DNA from: Nostoc sp. NMS9
GTDB lineage: Bacteria; Cyanobacteriota; Cyanobacteriia; Cyanobacteriales; Nostocaceae
Reading direction: 5' to 3'
Length of the DNA: 64,000 bases
Assembly: GCF_017114995.1 (NCBI RefSeq)
Contig: NZ_JABXKL010000061.1
Location: 1-64,000 of the forward strand
The notes below the pieces were generated by a model that was given only the letters and a program-made list of their open reading frames with translations, was not told the DNA's origin and ran no database searches. Made by a program: the position numbers and the translations under genes. Below, piece by piece: positions 16,412-27,300 of this stretch (its first letter is position 1; every line of letters starts with the position of its first letter).

Positions 16412-16533
16412 CTTTCGGCGGGCATTCTGACTCACAAGGCAAGCCTAGCCTTGATTACAGCTGCGGGACAGCGCCGGATTTACACCGGACTTTCCCCCTT
16501 TCCTCTAGTGGCTGTTCCCCACTAGAACCGAGT
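16412..16533 (-). promoter_or_regulatory. Cobalamin riboswitch 2
   Basis: On the minus strand it shows the same ordered core as riboswitch 1: GGGGAACAGCCAC, GGGGAAAGTCCGGTG, AATCCGGCGCTGTCCCGCA, CTGTAAT and GAGTCAGAATGCCCGCC. The variable arm differs by a few bases (AAGGCTAGGCTTGCCTT here, shorter in copy 1). It faces the DUF1636-metE pair about 200-300 bp downstream, a textbook regulatory arrangement. About 100 nt immediately 3' (16300-16411) are also conserved with copy 1. Confidence 0.93.
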
Positions 16534-16777
16534 TCTAAACTTAGACTATATCATTGTTTACAGTTTAATGCAAAATTCAATCACCTGTTTTGTTATTGGC
16601 GGAAAACTTTGATTTAGGGAGATCCCAATAATAAAATGCCCAGCCAGATCAAGGATATTATGTCCACACGACTATATCTTTGGCGATGAAAGCCTTTCCC
16701 TACGGGACGCTGCGCGAACAGACGAAAGCGACGGCTGGTCACTTTATGATTGGTAAGTGCCTTCACAAGAAACTTAC
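16534..16777. other. Intergenic region upstream of riboswitch 2
   Basis: No gene seen. It should hold the minus-strand promoter for the riboswitch 2 transcript and the end of the amidase fragment's transcript. A short inverted pair around 16690-16730 (GCCTTTCCCTACGGGACGCTGCGCGAACAGACG) belongs to a common cyanobacterial dispersed repeat type. Confidence 0.4.
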
Positions 16778-17197
16778 TTACCTTTGCTGTAAATACTGGA
16801 GGATACCGCGAACGATCGCCTCAGCCATCCGATTATCATACTCTGGGTTCGCCAGTCTGGGGTTATCTTCAGAACCTGTTACAAAACCAGTTTCTATTAA
16901 AATTGCGGGCATAGAACTTTTTCTAAGCACATAAAATCTAGCTCGTTTTACTCCTCTGTCTTTTAATGTCGGAATGGCTTGAAGAATGCTTTTGTGAACC
17001 ACTTGCGCTAAACGATAACCCCGGTCGTAATGATAGGTTTCTAAACCATTTGCACTAGGGTTGTTATCAATTGAATTTGCATGAATGCTCACGAATAAGT
17101 CTGCATGAACATGTTCTGCCATGACAACTCTAGGAGCAAGATCGATAAAATAGTCAGCATCCCTTGTCATGATGACTTTAATACCATTTTGCTCTTA
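16778..17197 (-). pseudogene. 3' fragment of N-acetylmuramoyl-L-alanine amidase (Amidase_3)
   Basis: About 139 codons covering the C-terminal half of a zinc amidase that cleaves the peptide from N-acetylmuramate in peptidoglycan. Seen: QNGIKVIMTRDADYFIDL, the metal-ligand motif ADLFVSIHANS, the GLETYHYD segment and the catalytic glutamate region MPAILIETGFVTG. The frame is open up to the left end of the IS5-type element at 17198 and has no start of its own. The N-terminal half, with its first zinc histidine and glutamate, is missing. It is not on the other side of the IS, where a WD40 gene fragment lies instead. Confidence 0.85.
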
Positions 17198-18106
17198 GAG
17201 GATGTCTGAAAAGTAAGAAAGCCCACGTAACTGTATCCTGTCATTAGAAAAAATACTTAAGTATGACAGAGTTACGAGAGCCATGAATCCATCGTACCCA
17301 AGTAATCTGACTTCTGAGCAGTGGGAACTACTATCAGGGCTAATTCCTACGCCAAAAACAGGTGGTCGAAAACGTAGTGTTGATATGCAGGCGATCATTA
17401 ACGCCATCCTCTACATCTTGTGTGCAGGTTGTGCATGGCGAATGCTGCCAAATGACTTTCCCAAGTGGAAAACTGTGTATCATTACTTCCGGCAATGGCG
17501 AAAAGATGGAACATGGTTTGAAATTCACGAGCGGTTACGTTTATGGGTAAGGGTAAGTCAAAACCGAGAAGCATCCCCCAGTGAGTTATGGACAGCCAAA
17601 GCATTGAAACAGCAACAATGGTATCGCAAGAAGTTGGTTATGACTCTGGCAAAAAGATTAAGGGACGAAAACGCCATATACTTGTTGATACACTTGGTTT
17701 ACTCATTGTTGTTGTGATCACTGCTGCCAATGTTAGCGAGCAAGCAGGTGCCAAACTAGTTTTTTCCAAACTCGATCAAGTCCGCGATCGCTTCCGTCGT
17801 TTAATCACAATTTGGGTTGATGGCGGCTATCGTGGTAAGGGTTTTCAGCATTGGGTGATTGATATCTATCGATGGATTGTAAGCGTTGTCACCCGCCACG
17901 AAGAACAGAAGGGTTTTGTTGTATTACCCAAACGCTGGCTTGTTGAGAGGACTTTTGGTTGGTTTAATTGGTGTCGGCGATTAAGTAAAGATTATGAAAT
18001 CTTACCGGAAACGACAGAAACCTTTGTTTACGTTGCGATGATTCGTCTGATGCTCAAACAACTTGCGTGATTAAAATTACCTCTAAAAAACTTTTCAGAC
18101 ATCCTC
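17198..18106 (+). mobile_element. IS5-family (IS427-like) insertion sequence, 909 bp
   Basis: Perfect 17-bp terminal inverted repeats GAGGATGTCTGAAAAGT at 17198-17214 and 18090-18106, extended by CTTA/TAAG outside. TA on each side (17196-17197, 18107-18108) fits the target duplication of this group. It contains a two-frame transposase at 17283-18070. The host genes on each side do not match, so a deletion accompanied or followed insertion. Confidence 0.9.
17283..18070 (+). pseudogene. IS5-family transposase in two frames (orfA/orfB)
   Basis: Frame 1 (17283-17717) gives the N-terminal DUF4096-like part (YPSNLTSEQWELLSGLIP, then YILCAGCAWRMLPNDFPKW). Frame 3 (from 17588) gives the DDE catalytic part: first aspartate in DSQSIETA, second in TIWVDGGYRGKGF, glutamate in WLVERTFGWFNWCRRL. 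IS427-type elements often join such frames by programmed slippage. Here the second frame has a TGA at 17582-17584, immediately before the first catalytic aspartate, so a simple -1 slip upstream would terminate. A 2-nt difference near AGTGAGTT would restore one frame, so this copy is probably defective. Confidence 0.8.
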
Positions 18107-18856
18107 TAAGGTGCGCTCTAATTCTCCTGATTGTAAATTCCATAATTTAACGGTTTTATCTGTACTACCACTGGCAATAACTTTTCCATCTGGGCTAATT
18201 GCTAGACTTAAAACTGAACCCGAATGGTTTTTAAGGGTATGTTGCAATTTACCTGTATTTAAATCCCAGATTTTAATTGTTTTGTCTGCACTGGCGCTAA
18301 CTATAGTTTTGCCATCAGGCGTAATTTCTACGGCATTAACCCAGTTAGAATGAGCATTGATCTCCCAAATTAATGAGCCTTTACTTAGATCCCATACTTT
18401 AATTGTTGTATCTGCGCTACTACTTACAAGGGTATTGCTATCTCGATTAATAGCGACAGATAAAACCCAATGAGAATGTGCATCAATGGTGCGAAGCAAT
18501 TCTCCTGTTTGTAAGTTCCAAACCCAAATTTTTTGCCAGCTTCCTCCCACTAAAATTTCATTATCAGGACTGATGGCAACACAGGCAATTGTATCTGTAG
18601 GGAATATCGGTTTATTAGAGCTTATTTCTCCAGAATTTTTGCAGAGATAAGGGTTGTGTTGATGGAGTATCCAGTAAGCAGATTGTCGGATTTTTTCTGA
18701 ATTATCCTGTAAGGCTTGCTGTGTGAACAAATCTAAACCTTGCTGACCCAAAGTTAGTGCTTGTTCTAAAGCTATGAGTCTCTGCTGTTCGCAATTGTCT
18801 GCTAAATGCCGCTTGGCTTTTGCTAACGGTAAAGATTCCTTTGATTTATTAAACAT
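18107..18856 (-). pseudogene. WD40-repeat protein, 3' end cut by the IS
   Basis: About 250 codons starting at ATG 18856. The first 85 residues are helical; then come WD40 blades (IAVSINRDSNTLVSSSAD type), each ending in KVWDL, KIWDLNTG, KLWNLQSG or similar. Four to five blades are present, too few for a closed seven-blade propeller. The last blade reads SGELERTL and then runs into the terminal repeat of the IS (EDV stop), so the rest of the gene is lost. Such proteins act as scaffolds. Confidence 0.85.
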
Positions 18857-19037
18857 AAGGTTCTAATTTATATACTATTCTCAGTATTACCATTTATGAG
18901 GTTGTAACAACAATGGCGAGTAATGTTTAAATGAGTGATTATAATGAAAAAGAACTTATGCACAATCAGCAAAAAATTTAGTTACTTATTGATGCTTAAG
19001 TTCTAATTTTGGAAGTGCGATCGCACTCTAAAGTCAC

Positions 19038-22000
19038 TCATAAACTTGCTAGTTTTGTCAACTCTCTTCGCCAATCTTCATCATGCCGTAGAGTAAGGAT
19101 ATGGTAACTGGTATTGTGCTTGAGATTATCCCGTTCAATTTGGTCTTGCTTACATTTTTCAGGGCTGTCATGAACTGAACCGTCGCAGAAAACAGCAATG
19201 CAATTTTCTTTATAAAGAAAATCTGGCTTACAGTTTGACTCTGGAATCAATTCCTGTGCAGTATCGGGTAATTTATACCCACTGTGATAAATTTCATCTA
19301 AAACTACGCGTTCAAATTCAGAATTAGGGTCTGTTTGTAGCAGCAGTTGTTGATACTGTTCATCACGACATATTCCTTCTATCTGCACTGTACTTTTTCG
19401 CAGTTCGTCAAGCAAGGGTTTGATGAGATGGCGATTTATCAAAGCATGGTCGAACTGGTTGCGGTAAGAAAGCAAGCATTCATAGCAAGCTTGGACACAG
19501 CTATCTTTAGGTTCTTTGAAATGGCAAATATCTAAAGCTGCATCGGCTATTTTTTGAAAAGAATCAGGTTTTTCTAATAGTTGAGAAAGTACACCTGCAC
19601 CGCCTTCCGTAGCCTCCCAGAATAGCAAATATTTTCCGTCTCCCAGGCCTTCGGAGTCGAGTTCATCGGCTTCTAATTTGTACACTGCTTGGATGGCAGT
19701 TTCCAAGACATATTGCAGGGTGGCAATAAAAGCTTCTCTTTCGTCTGTGGGTACACCTAATGGTTCAACAACCAAAATATTGCAGGTGTTTTTCACCATT
19801 AAGTTAACGTCGGCGTGAATGCTATCTTTTGCTGAGTCGTTTTTGGCATCGCCCCAAATACCAGTTTTGATGTCGAGTTTAAATCCTCGTTCCTCGCTTT
19901 TTTTCTTGTTCAGTCCACGATTAATATGCCAGATGTCTGCCGTAGCGCCGTAGGTTAAACGTAATAATTCTGTACCATCGGCAGTCTGTACCGTTGCTGA
20001 TTGGCGTTTTTGCTGGTCATAACGGAAATGGGTGGTAATATTGTAACCGTATTTAAGGCGTTCTTCTTCGTCGCAGGTAATGCGTTCTCGTCTCCAGGCG
20101 ATCGCAGTTTCCATTGATAATAAGCGTGTAAGTAAAGCCTTATTATTGTTACTATCGACAAGTTTTGCCCCGCAGTTCTCACAGGTATCGCGGTGACTGG
20201 TTGCCCCTTCATGGAAATAACCGCATTTAAAGCAGACATTTACGCGTTGATAGTCAGCACCACCAACAGGGATTTTGGTTTTAGCTACCATAAATTTACT
20301 ACCCTCGTAGTAAATAACATTACCTGGGGCAAATTCTCTCAAAGCTACGCTACGGAGGCGGGAAATAAATTCGCCACTTTCTTCTGTGGGAATAAATGCC
20401 CGGACTGGTAAGCGGGGGAAGTTAAACCCAGGTAGAAATCCCTCGGCAGCAAAGTAACGATAGGGGTAAAATTCAAATTGATTATTGCTTTTGCCTTGGA
20501 CTTGTCCTACTAGCAGGTCAATTTGTCGCAGTGCTTCTTTTTCTTGGGCTTTAGCGATATCTCGTTCTTCTTGGGTTGCATAGCCTCTGGTATAACGACT
20601 TGTGCTGTCGCGGGCTTTTTCTAATTGTTCAACTGCATCTTTGTATAGTCTACGCCAGCGATCGCAAGCTTGATCGAAGGCATTATGTGCATTTTCTAGG
20701 GTAAACTGTAACCAATTTTCCGAATACCAAGAAGTTTTGTTCAGATCGTTTTGGCAGAAAGTATCAGATAAAATCAGTTTTGTGGCTGCCAGACATTTGG
20801 CTAATTTTTCCTGACTCATCTTGATTTGCTGACTGACATCTTCTTTTAGCGGACAGTCCGGCGAATCTAACTCCAGAATTTGGTTCATGGAATTTTCCAG
20901 ATATAAGCCAGTGTGTGCTAGCCAAATTGAATACACATGAGATTTAATTAAATCCTGATTTGCTAGTTCTAATTTGGGCGGGGCGACGACACCAGCAACC
21001 ATTTGACTTTGACGTTTAAAGAAATATTGGTCGTGACCGCTACCAATGGAGGCATAAGTAATTACTAAAGCTTCCTGTCCACTTCTCCCAGCGCGACCAC
21101 TACGTTGGGCGTAGTTGGCTGGACTGGGGGGAACATTCCGCAGATGAACAACGCTGAGGTCGGAAATGTCTATCCCCAATTCCATTGTCGGAGAGCAAAA
21201 TAAAGTTGCTAATTTGCCATGACGGAATGCGTCTTCTCGTTTCTGGCGGTTTTCGTTTTTTACCTGTCCGGTATGTTCTCGCCCTTCTAATGCTTTAATT
21301 TGATGAGCGTTAGTTTGATAGAAGTCTTGAAAAAATTGGTTGACAGAAGTATTTCTGTCGCTACCTTGCAAGCGACGGGAGGTTAAAGGGTCGGGGGGAA
21401 TTTCACTTAATTTTGAGGCCACCCAGACCATTGAATTAATTTTTAGTTGGACTTCTTCTTCCTTCTTGTATAAGTAACCTGCGTCTGCTAAAGCATTTAC
21501 CAGAGCATTAATTAATTGGTTATAATCTGACTCTGGCAAAGGTTTTTGCAACCAATTCCATGCCCGATTAGAACGCAGAAAGCGCCCGATTTCACCACGA
21601 ATTGTCAGTCTAATTGTATTTCGTCGTGATTTACCTTTTTTCTCTGTGGGGCTGAGGCTTGCCCAACTAGCTTCGTGTAAATATTCAAAATTATCAATTG
21701 TCCAAGGGTCTTTTAGTGCTTGGGATACTTCCTTTTTCAGTTGTTCTGTTCCCTCTCGCTGTAAAATTATCGCATCAATTACCAATTTTTTTCTGAGGTG
21801 GTCGAGGAAGGTTTTAACAACAAAATATCTTTGTGACGGTGAGGCTTGCAGTAAAATTGGATGGCGGTATTTTTGCCAGAGTTGAGTATTTTCACAAGTT
21901 GCTAATAGTTCGGCGTATTCTATGGTTAATAGACCGCATTGTTCTAGATTTGGTTGGACAATTCGCCAACCGCGACGTAAATCTTCATATAGCCGATATT

Positions 22001-23849
22001 CAATTAAATTGCTAAAAGCTTCTTCATTCTTGCGTTTACCAAAGCCAAATTCTGCGGCTTCGATTGCATAATCTGCTTGAGATAAAGCCATCTGTTTGAC
22101 AACTTCCGCCGCCAGTGCTTTGTGAGTTAACTTTTCATTTTCTTGAATAGCACTATTCAAAGCTGCCCGTAAGAAACTGGTTTGGACAAAATCATTGAAA
22201 TGTCCTGCCTGTAATGAAGCATCTTGACGGTTATCAGTAAAGCTGAGGATTTTTGCGGCTTTGGCTTTCTCGCCAGTGAAAACTTGCTTGAGGCGACTAA
22301 CGGTAGAAAGACAAAGTAGAGTTGTTGCGGTACTACGCCCTTCACTACTTAGACGAGAGAGTTTGGTAAATTCGTTTTTCTTTTGGTCGTACAATACACC
22401 GCAGTGGAGACAGGTAAGAAAGGGTTTAGGAATAAACCAACAGGTAGTTCCCTGTAATACAGAGTTTATGACTTTACCGTTGGGTAGAACTTGCAGTTTG
22501 TGGGGAATAAAAGGTGCATATTTTTTTTCGGGAATACGCCCTTGCCTTTTAGTTTCTTTAAACCATGAGTCAGGAAGTCTCTCTTCGTCTTCTTTATCCC
22601 AAAGTCCGGGTTCATCAAGGGTTAGGTAGCCTTCCTTGATATCTTCATTGTCAAGACTATCTAAGGCTGTGGGTAATTGGGGCAGTACAATATCTTTTTC
22701 AGAATCGTAGCGCACCACATAATAGTCTTGTCCGCATTCCCGACAAAAGACGAGGGGGTAAAGCAGTCGGTTTTCGGTGGTTGTGTACTGGCCTTCCAGG
22801 GTGAGAAGTCGTTTGTCTCGATTTTCAATGGTGGCGTAAACGCTACCGCCTTGGGAAATAAACTGATGCAGGCGGAATGCTAACCCCTTAGTTTTGCTTC
22901 CCCAAAGAAATATTTGTTTGAGGATATTTAAGCAAGTTTCCTCGTTGAGTTGGGTTTCATTTGCAAGTTGATTTGCACCTGTTTCTAGGGTGATGGGTGT
23001 GCGACGCACGAGATGTCCTTGTTTGTCTTCTAAACCAAAGTTCATCTCTACCCAGTGGCTAAGGGAATGCTGTTTAAAAGCGTCTAAGGTTTGTTCGGAC
23101 TTTGGAGGTAAACCTTGAATAATGCTTTCCCGCAATTTTTCTGTGGTGGGTGCAGCACTTTTGATAGAACGTTCTAAAGTTTCATCAATGACGTTGCTGG
23201 GTTGAATTTCTACACCGAATAATTTACTAGCAACATCTGCCACTACCTGACGGCGTTGCTGGCGGGAACCTTCGGAAGACATGGTGGCGCTAGTGCCAAT
23301 ACACAGAAGTTTCTGGCCGCAGCGTTGCCGAAGTTTGCGAATTAAGATGGCGACATCTGCACCTTGCCGTCCTCTGTAAGTATGCAGTTCATCTAGTATC
23401 AGAAATTTTAAATCGGGGGATGCTACTAATTTATCTTCGTGCGTGCGAGAGAGCATTAACTCTAGCATCACGTAATTTGTGAGCAAGATTTGAGGCGGGT
23501 TGTTTTGAATTTCGGTTTTCTTATCTAGTTTTTCTTGCCCAGTGTACTTTTCAACGCGAATATGGGTGTTAGGTACTTGTTTGAGAAATTTTCTTAATTC
23601 TTCTTCCTGAGAATTAATTAGGGCATTCATGGGATAAACCAAAATAGCCCTAACTCCTTTGATTTCAGGATGGTGTAGCAAATCATCAATGATGGGTACA
23701 ACATAAGTTAGGCTTTTACCGGAACCGGTTCCTGTGGTGACAACGTAGGGTTCTTGACGTTGTGCTGTTTCAAAGGCTTCTTTTTGGTGGTAGCCGGAGT
23801 TGTTCTGAGAGTTTCTCCAAATAGTTTTGTAATTCCTATCGCTATAGAG
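19038..23849 (-). pseudogene. DUF1998 superfamily 2 helicase with C-terminal nuclease-like domain (DISARM DrmA/DrmB-like), 5' end replaced
   Basis: About 1600 codons remain. The true helicase reading begins upstream of the apparent start at 23681: the bases to 23849 encode NYKTIWRNSQNNSGYHQKEA, EPYVVTT and the Walker A TGTGSGKS. Then follow LVYPMNALINSQ, the DEAH-type box LILDELHTYRGRQG, SAT, and motif VI YAQRSGRAGRSGQ. Cysteine pairs (CRECG, CLHCG, CFKCG with CENCG) could bind zinc. A DUF1998 region near LFWEATEGGAGVL precedes a final 90 residues (KPDFLYKENCIAVFCDGSVH, RDNL) that look like a Vsr/DUF559-type PD-(D/E)XK nuclease. Upstream of 23849 the sequence belongs to a DUF2887 gene in another frame, so the natural N-terminus is lost. 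It probably served as the helicase/nuclease arm of the defence locus with the next two genes. Confidence 0.7.
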
Positions 23850-24311
23850 TCATTCGTTTCGCTGCTAAGTTCGTTGAGGTAAATACGGCGCAGATGATGT
23901 TCTATCAAAAACTGATAACGTGGGTGGGGTAGAATTTCATTAATACGTCTGTCGTAAATAACAATTGCATACCATTCGGAGTTAGCTGGTTTGTATTGAC
24001 TGAAGTGAAGGAAAAACTATTGCGAACCAGTCAGGGTTAGGTGGCTGATATTGGGTGAAGTAAAGGAAAATACTTGTAAACAGTCTGTTATAAAATTGTT
24101 CATCTTTGTAAAACTGAACTTCTGCAAAATAAAGTGGTTCATTAGTAAATTCTGCAAGGGGAGCAAATAATCCATCTAATCGGAAGCTTGTTTGTTTAAT
24201 TTCTGGTGCGGTAAACTCGTAAATATCGGTGTTAGTTGGTTTACCAATAATTTCAAAGAAGATGTTAGGGAATTCTTTCAATATTTCATAGAAAATTGCA
24301 TCTGTTTTCAT
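23850..24311 (-). pseudogene. Chimeric, frameshifted DUF2887 (Rpn-like) gene
   Basis: The first frame (ATG at 24311) is a DUF2887 N-terminus: MKTDAIFYEILKEFPNIFFE, the PD-(D/E)XK-like core FRLDGLFAP followed by LYFAEVQFYKDEQFYNRLF, then IFLYFTQYQPPNPDWFAIV, ending in a stop at 23982. A second frame then supplies the family C-terminus: QYKPANSEWYAIVIYDRR, INEILPHPRYQFLIEHHLRRIYLNEL. At about 23990-24070 two related stretches of about 35 bp occur in tandem, both encoding the YFTQYQPPN-like strand. The gene therefore looks like a join of two paralogues at that strand, with loss of frame. Its 3' end runs into helicase coding sequence. It sits where the helicase N-terminus should be. Confidence 0.7.
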
Positions 24312-24327
24312 AATTAGGAATTACGAA

Positions 24328-27300
24328 TTATTTAAACATTCTATCCCATGCCTCTAGCACTAACCTTTGTGTGCGGTATTCACCAAATTGCTTAATTTCG
24401 TTATTCTTCAAAACGCGGAATGTTTCGCTGGGGAAGTCTGCGCCGTAGACATCAGCAGGGTCGAGAATATATCGCAGTTCATCACGGGTGAGTCCGTAGA
24501 GTTTGGCGTAATATGCGTCTAGTTCTGCTCTTAATAATGCGCGTCTGTTGGGATTCCAAATGAAGGGTTCGCCGTCGTATCCCATATCTTTAGCGAAGGG
24601 TTGCATATCCCAGGCAGTGTAGACTAATTCAAGTACGCGATCGCTAATAAATTTGATATCTTCTGCGGTGTATAATTCTGGGGGAAGAACGGGAAGTTGT
24701 CGAACAACGTAGAAATTTAAATTTCCACCACTAGCTTTTTGCTTGGCTACATAATCAAGAACTAGGGAATTAAAATTCGCAACTAATGCACTTATTTTTT
24801 TAGGATGTTGGTTAGAAAAAATTAAAGGCATAGAATTTCCAACACCAAATTTAGGAATAATTGTGAATCGAACACTTCTTGAGTCAGCAACAGCACTCAT
24901 AGCATTTCTAAAACCGATCAACCAGGAATACTTCCAACTATCCGGTATTCTAGCTTTGACTTCGGTGTCTGGAACCCAATATCTAGGAGTAATAGACCAG
25001 TTTGAATTCTCTAAATTTTCCAATGTTGCTTTGGTTGTGCGAGGACGTGTTCCATACATATCGCACTCTGAAATCCCAGCAAAAGTAGATTCTCTATGAT
25101 TAAAGATATCTGTCAGCTTTGATTCATACATTGGTAAGTAATATTTATTATCTTTTCTCAGTAAATTTTTATCAAGATACCATCCATTTTCTTCTAGCTG
25201 ACTTTTCTTGCGGAAGAAAGCTGATGAGTCATTAGTCATATGAAACATTGCAGCAAATTTAATGCCCCAGAAATTTTGTTGCAAAGCTTCATTTTCTAGT
25301 ACAGGTACACTTTGATAAATTTTTTTGATTAGGTTGACATCTTCAACTGTTCTAAGTATCGGCAGATTTAAAGTGTTGGGATTTAATCTTTCAATATCTT
25401 GAATACTTAAACTATAAACTCTGCCATCTTTTGCTGCATCTTTGAGCTTCCAAAGCTGTGCAGCAATTAATACATTGCCTACTTGATTTTTAGAAAAAGT
25501 TAATAACGAAAATGAATGTGTACTCTCCAAATCTTTAAATATATAGCCTCTGTTTGTAAAATCATAAAAACTCACAACAGATTTGCTTTTTACTAATTCC
25601 TGAATAAAAAGTTTAGTAGAATCATCAGTGGCAATTCCAGGTGGTACAATACAGCCTACTCGACCAACAGACTTAATAATAGTCCTGTTAAGTTCTGCAA
25701 AAAGAGCATAGGTATTGACATCTCCTACGGCAGTGAGTGAAAATTTGCCAGACTTACGGACAAATTTACTCTCTGCCTCTGCATCATGCTTTGCATCTTC
25801 AAATTCGTATACTAATTCAGAATTTGTTTTATATAATTTTTTTATTAAAGTTTCTCTTTCTGTTTTACCTGCATTCGCAATTTCTAGATTACGACCAGCA
25901 AAAAAGTCTTTCTCTTGTAGCTTAATCCGTTCCCAAGGTGGATTTCCCAACACACAGTCAAATCCACCTGCCTCAAAAACTTCAGAAAACTCTAAACACC
26001 AATGAAAAAAGTGCTTTTCTTCAGCTAATTTATTCGCCGCATCCACAACCTTTTGTGTTGAGGTATCACCTTTTAATAGGTGAGATAAAGCTGCTGTAGT
26101 GGGTAATAACTGTAAATTATCTTCAGTTAATGGCATAAAAAATGCCGCCGTCCACAAATTACACGCTGAATAGTCTTGCCACCAACTAGGATTTTTACGA
26201 CTTTGCTGATATTGTGCCTGCTTATCCTTCACTTGTTGGGGTGAAGTTTCAGGAATTTCTCCTAACTCTCGAAAACTTGCAATATATTCTGTACGTTGCT
26301 TTTCTAAATGATTAAATATTGATAATTGTCCTTGTAAATCTGTCTCACGTTGTTTTTTATTTTCCTTTTTACGACGATTTGCTAAAGCCTTATCATCACC
26401 CGTTACTGGCTTAAACGCTTCATCAGGTATTCCCTCTTTCAGGCAATCTAAATTCATTACTCCCACAAGGGAATTACCACACTTAATCCTGTGGTCTAAA
26501 AAATTAAGAGGGAAGCCGCGAGAAAAACCTTCAATCCATAAGGCTACTTTGCACAAATCAACAGCCAAGGGGTTTAAATCCACCCCATAAATGCAATTTT
26601 GAATAACATCTCGAATCGCTAACTTTAAAGGTTCACTACCTGGTTCAGCTTCCCCAGTGCGAATTTTAGCTAATTCCTTTCCTACCCGACGTGCTGCGGC
26701 TAAAAGGAAATGACCTGAACCACAGGCGGGGTCTACAATTTTAAGGTCGAGAAGTGCTTTTTCTAATTCGTAATTGCTTTCTGCGTTCCGAAGCTTTTCT
26801 TTTGTACTACGAAGTTTTTCTTCAATTACAGGTTGTAAAGCTGTTTTTATCAGTTGTCCCACTAGCTGCGGTGGCGTATAGTAAGAGCCAGTAGTTTTCC
26901 TCTCACTACCAAATACTAATTTAAATTCGTAATTTTTAGGAGAGATTTCTGGGTGAAAATCAAGGAGACTTTCATATACGCCACCTAATTCTTCTACGTC
27001 TAAGGCAGCATAATTTACCCGTCGTAATTGCCCCTTATCTTGATATAATGATAACTCCCGAATCGCTACTAGCAAGTCGTAATTATCAATAGCACAATCA
27101 TCTAAAGCTGGTAGAGTATACGAACCAAATAAATCGCCATTTAATGGTGATAATCCTAAATATTTTCCCCGCCAATTTTCATCAAACAGCAAGAATGTAA
27201 CCCGCAAACCCTGCCATAAATCTTGAAAGCCTTCCCGCCGCCAATGGGGACGCTCGGCTAACTCTCGCAGTCGCTCAATGCTGTAATATTCTCGGTAGAT

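Noticed and set aside
16228-16425. 65-codon minus-strand frame starting in riboswitch 2
   Set aside because: Its ATG is the B12-box ATGCCCGCC itself, and copy 1 of the riboswitch has a stop a few codons later; kept only as part of the shared-element finding.
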